Source: an uncultured bacterium
GTDB lineage: Bacteria > Bacillota > Clostridia > Oscillospirales > Oscillospiraceae
Length of the DNA: 6,375 bases
Assembly (NCBI GenBank): GCA_905214155.1
Contig: CAJMLC010000114.1
Location: forward strand, 1 to 6,375
Direction: 5' to 3'
Both the position numbers and the translations under genes were made by a program. Below are positions 4,146 through 6,375 of this stretch, in pieces (position 1 is the first letter of the stretch; the number at the start of each line of letters is the position of its first letter). The notes below the pieces were generated by a model. The model made no database searches. It was not told where the DNA came from and worked only from the letters and a program-made list of their open reading frames with translations.

Positions 4146-5320
4146 TGTATCCGAAGGTCTGCCTCCGCCGGGGCGAAGAGACCGGCGTCCGTGCCGGCAA
4201 GCCGTGGATCTTTGAAAACCAGCTCGACTGGGCCGACGATGTCTGCGAGGACGGCGGCATTGTCGACGTGCTCGACTCCCGGATGCGCTTTGCCGCGCGC
4301 GGCTATTTCAATTCCCAATCGAAGATCACCGTCCGCGTCCTGACGCGCGACGAGAGTGAAACCATCGACCGCGATTTCTTCCGCCGCCGCATCGAGCGGG
4401 CGTGGAGCGTCCGCCGGATGCTCGGCTTTGAAAATTCCTGCCGCGTCGTCTTTGGCGAGTCGGACGGCCTGCCCGGCCTGACCGTCGACAAATTTGCCGA
4501 CTGCCTCTCGTTTCAGATCGTCTCGCGCGGCATGGAGCACTGGAAGGACGAGATCATTGCCATCCTGGCTGACCTTTTCCGGCCGCGGGGCATCTACGAG
4601 CGGGACGACGTCGCCGTCCGCGAAAAGGAGGGTCTCCCGCAGATCAAAAAATGCGTCTTCGGAACCGTTCCGGACGAACTTGAAATTCGCGAGCACGACG
4701 CCAGAATGCTCGTCAGCATCGAAAACGGCCAGAAGACCGGTCACTTCCTCGATCAGCAGGAAAACCGGGGCCGCCTGAAGCCCTACGCGAAGGGCCGGAC
4801 GGTGCTCGACCTCTGCTGCTGCACCGGCGGCTTCTCCATCCATGCCGCGCTCTACGGCGCGAAGTCGGTCGAGGCGGTCGACGTCTCGGCGGACGCACTC
4901 GCGCTCGTCCGGCGCAATGCCGCGCTGAATGGTGTGGACGGCATCCTGACCACGACCGAAGCCAACGTCTTTGACCTTGCAAAATCCTACGCCGACGAAG
5001 GGCTGCGCTACGGCCTGATCATCTGCGATCCGCCCGCCTTTGCCAAGAGCCGCAAGGCCGTCGACGGCGCCTATCGCGGATATAAGGAGCTGAACCTTCG
5101 CTGCATGAAGATGGCAGAGCCGGGCGGCATCCTCGTCACCTGCTCGTGCAGCCAGTTCATGACGCCGGAGCTGTTTTTCAAAATGCTGCGCGAAGCGGCG
5201 TTCGACGCCGGGCGCGACGTGCGCCTGCTCGAGACGCTCATGCAGTCGCGCGACCATCCGGCCTCCCTCCTCGCCGACCAGGCCCTCTACCTCAAGGGCT
5301 ATATTCTCCAGATCTTCTGA
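4142..5320 (+). CDS. rlmI: Class I SAM-dependent rRNA methyltransferase, RlmI-like (23S rRNA m5C1962)
   Basis: This 392-residue protein has the RlmI layout and near-identical length to E. coli RlmI (396), which methylates C5 of cytosine 1962 in 23S rRNA. The N-terminal PUA domain (about 1-70) contains GKPWIFENQL and AARGYFNSQSKITVRVL. A middle segment carries GESDGLPGLTVDKF (105-118) and NGQKTGHFLDQQENR (195-209). The SAM-binding motif I is VLDLCCCTGGFSIHA (221-235), where most relatives have DLFCYTGGF; motif IV is DPPAF (296-300); motif VI TCSCS (333-337) holds the presumed catalytic Cys. QSRDHP (368-373) near the end is also conserved. AGGAGG lies 7 bases before the first of two tandem ATG codons. 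The start overlaps the MATE stop by four bases. Other Firmicutes members act on related sites, so the precise target base is inferred from family only. Confidence 0.9.
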   Translation: MMYPKVCLRRGEETGVRAGKPWIFENQLDWADDVCEDGGIVDVLDSRMRFAARGYFNSQSKITVRVLTRDESETIDRDFFRRRIERAWSVRRMLGFENSCRVVFGESDGLPGLTVDKFADCLSFQIVSRGMEHWKDEIIAILADLFRPRGIYERDDVAVREKEGLPQIKKCVFGTVPDELEIREHDARMLVSIENGQKTGHFLDQQENRGRLKPYAKGRTVLDLCCCTGGFSIHAALYGAKSVEAVDVSADALALVRRNAALNGVDGILTTTEANVFDLAKSYADEGLRYGLIICDPPAFAKSRKAVDGAYRGYKELNLRCMKMAEPGGILVTCSCSQFMTPELFFKMLREAAFDAGRDVRLLETLMQSRDHPASLLADQALYLKGYILQIF

Positions 5321-5341
5321 TCATCCCGCCGCAGCGGAGAC

Positions 5342-5363
5342 GGGCGGACAGGGTCGTCCGCCC
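5342..5363. repeat. GC-rich intergenic palindrome, dispersed-repeat type
   Basis: GGGCGGAC (5342-5349) pairs perfectly with GTCCGCCC (5356-5363) around AGGGTC, followed by CCTACGTA. It lies 21 bases after the methyltransferase stop, in the gap between convergent genes. No T-run follows in either direction, so it is not a standard terminator, although it may stabilise the upstream mRNA end. Palindromes of the form GTAGGGGCGG...CCGCCC are, from memory, frequent between genes in gut Clostridia genomes. That it is a multi-copy element here is inference. Confidence 0.5.
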
Positions 5364-5401
5364 CTACGTATTCTATCGCACTTCGATGCTGAATGCGCAT
5401 C

Positions 5402-5430
5402 AAAAAATCGCCCCACGGTGTGGGGCGATT
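5402..5430 (-). terminator. fba: Intrinsic terminator of the aldolase gene
   Basis: On the minus strand an 11-bp perfect stem (AATCGCCCCAC pairing across ACC) ends in a run of six T, two of them in the stem. It begins 13 bases after the aldolase TAA. The rightward strand lacks the T-run after the stem, so it should mainly stop leftward transcription, though the stem may also slow read-through from the methyltransferase gene. Confidence 0.9.
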
Positions 5431-5443
5431 CTGTATGATCCAA

Positions 5444-6375
5444 TTAGGCCTTGCCGGCGCAGCCGAGGACGTCGCGCAGCTTGTGGCGGACGAGCTCCTT
5501 GATGTTGGCACGGGCGGGCTTCAGGTACTCACGCGGGTCAAACTTGTCGGGATGCTCGTTGAAGAACTGGCGGATGGTGCCGGTCATGGCAAGACGCAGG
5601 TCGGAGTCGATGTTGATCTTGCAGACGGACAGCTCGGCCGCATGGCGCAGCTCTTCTTCGGGAATACCAACAGCATCGGGCATCTTGCCGCCGTTTTCGT
5701 TGATCATCTTCACGAATTCCTGCGGCACGGAGGAAGAGCCGTGCAGAACGATCGGGAAGCCGGGCAGACGGCGGGAGACTTCTTCCAGAACGTCGAAGCG
5801 CAGGGGAGGCGGAACGAGGATGCCCTTTTCGTTGCGGGTGCACTGCTCGGGCTTGAACTTATAAGCGCCGTGGCTGGTGCCGATGGCGATGGCCAGGGAG
5901 TCGCAGCCGGTCTTGGTGACGAACTCTTCGACCTCTTCCGGACGGGTGTAGGAGGCAGCATGCGCCGCGACCTTGACGTCGTCCTCGATGCCGGCGAGAG
6001 TGCCCAGCTCGGCCTCGACGACGACACCATGGTCATGCGCGTACTCGACGACCTTGCGGGTGATCTCGATGTTCTCTTCGAAGGGCTTGGAGGAGGCATC
6101 GATCATGACGGAGGTAAAGCCGCCGTCAACGCAGGCCTTGCACGTCTCAAAATCGGGACCATGATCCAGATGCAGCGCGATGGGGATGTCCGGGCAGCAG
6201 ATGACGGCCGCCTCGACCAGCTTGACCAGATAGTTGTGGTTCGCGTAAGCACGCGCGCCCTTGGAAACCTGGAGGATGACCGGAGCCTTTTCTTCCTGGC
6301 AGGCCTCAGTGATGCCCTGCACGATCTCCATGTTGTTGACGTTGAAAGCGCCGATGGCGTAGCCGCCGTCGTAAG
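5444..6375 (-). CDS. fba: Class II fructose-1,6-bisphosphate aldolase (5' end cut by window edge)
   Basis: This glycolytic and gluconeogenic enzyme cleaves fructose 1,6-bisphosphate to dihydroxyacetone phosphate and glyceraldehyde 3-phosphate, using a divalent metal, normally Zn2+. The reading frame runs from the right edge (YDGGYAIGAFNVNN, then MEIVQGITEA) to TAA at 5444, giving about 309 residues. Only a short start, perhaps 10-15 residues, is missing, so the internal ATG at 6331 is not the true start. Counting from that Met, HLDHG (54-58) has the catalytic Asp and a metal His, VEAELG (105-110) follows, and GTSHG (151-155) and VLHGSSS (195-201) supply the other metal His residues. NIDSDLRLA (240-248) helps bind phosphate. 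This is a cytoplasmic TIM barrel of the Firmicutes-type class II family. Its minus-strand codons are strongly biased to few synonyms, as expected of a highly expressed gene. It converges on the methyltransferase gene, and its promoter lies outside the window. Confidence 0.96.
   Translation of the reverse strand, partial: YDGGYAIGAFNVNNMEIVQGITEACQEEKAPVILQVSKGARAYANHNYLVKLVEAAVICCPDIPIALHLDHGPDFETCKACVDGGFTSVMIDASSKPFEENIEITRKVVEYAHDHGVVVEAELGTLAGIEDDVKVAAHAASYTRPEEVEEFVTKTGCDSLAIAIGTSHGAYKFKPEQCTRNEKGILVPPPLRFDVLEEVSRRLPGFPIVLHGSSSVPQEFVKMINENGGKMPDAVGIPEEELRHAAELSVCKINIDSDLRLAMTGTIRQFFNEHPDKFDPREYLKPARANIKELVRHKLRDVLGCAGKA

Noticed and set aside
4028..5257. Long open frame on the minus strand (409 residues) opposite the methyltransferase gene
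   Set aside because: It is antisense to a clear RlmI-like gene; the composition is typical of a GC-rich shadow frame, with no coherent domain or ribosome binding site.
1..6375. CRISPR array, tRNA, transposase or prophage genes
   Set aside because: No regularly spaced direct repeats, no cloverleaf and no transposase or phage motifs were seen; every larger frame is explained by the listed genes or their shadows.

Overview
The window looks like chromosome from a high-GC member of the Clostridia, most like the Oscillospirales/Ruminococcaceae group of gut anaerobes. This is inferred from strong AGGAGG-type ribosome binding sites, G/C-rich third codon positions, selenium-dependent molybdenum hydroxylase (SDMH) accessory genes, a Firmicutes-type class II aldolase, and GC-rich intergenic palindromes. 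No mobile element, CRISPR array, tRNA or rRNA is visible, and no non-coding gap exceeds about 210 bases.

Left part (1-2188), minus strand. A tightly packed operon reads leftward from a promoter near 2109-2138: yqeC (GTG start, P-loop protein), then yqeB (overlapping yqeC by 7 bases), then an unrecognised 115-residue protein one base after yqeB. YqeC and YqeB belong to families tied to maturation of SDMH enzymes. The hydroxylase itself is not in the window. After a tandem stop comes a perfect 18-bp hairpin, and then a 43-residue acidic-tailed small protein whose ribosome binding site lies inside the hairpin's 3' arm.

Centre (2086-2744). Divergent from yqeC is a 115-residue ModE-type winged-helix regulator without a molybdate-binding domain. 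Its promoter places the transcript start at or next to the ATG, so its mRNA may be leaderless. A terminator-like hairpin follows, then about 150 bases of stacked inverted repeats that lead to the next gene.

Right part (2745-6375). A 12-helix MATE-family efflux transporter is joined by an ATGA overlap to an RlmI-like 23S rRNA cytosine methyltransferase. Converging from the right edge is a class II fructose-bisphosphate aldolase, cut at its 5' end by the window boundary and ending in a classic terminator. A GC-rich palindrome of dispersed-repeat type lies between the two convergent genes.

Functionally, the left half is a candidate selenium/molybdenum cofactor module with its own regulator. The right half is housekeeping (translation, glycolysis) plus efflux. 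No complete undescribed system is evident. The best leads are the unknown third gene of the yqeCB operon, the ribosome-binding-site-sequestering hairpin in front of the small protein, and the structured leader of the MATE gene.
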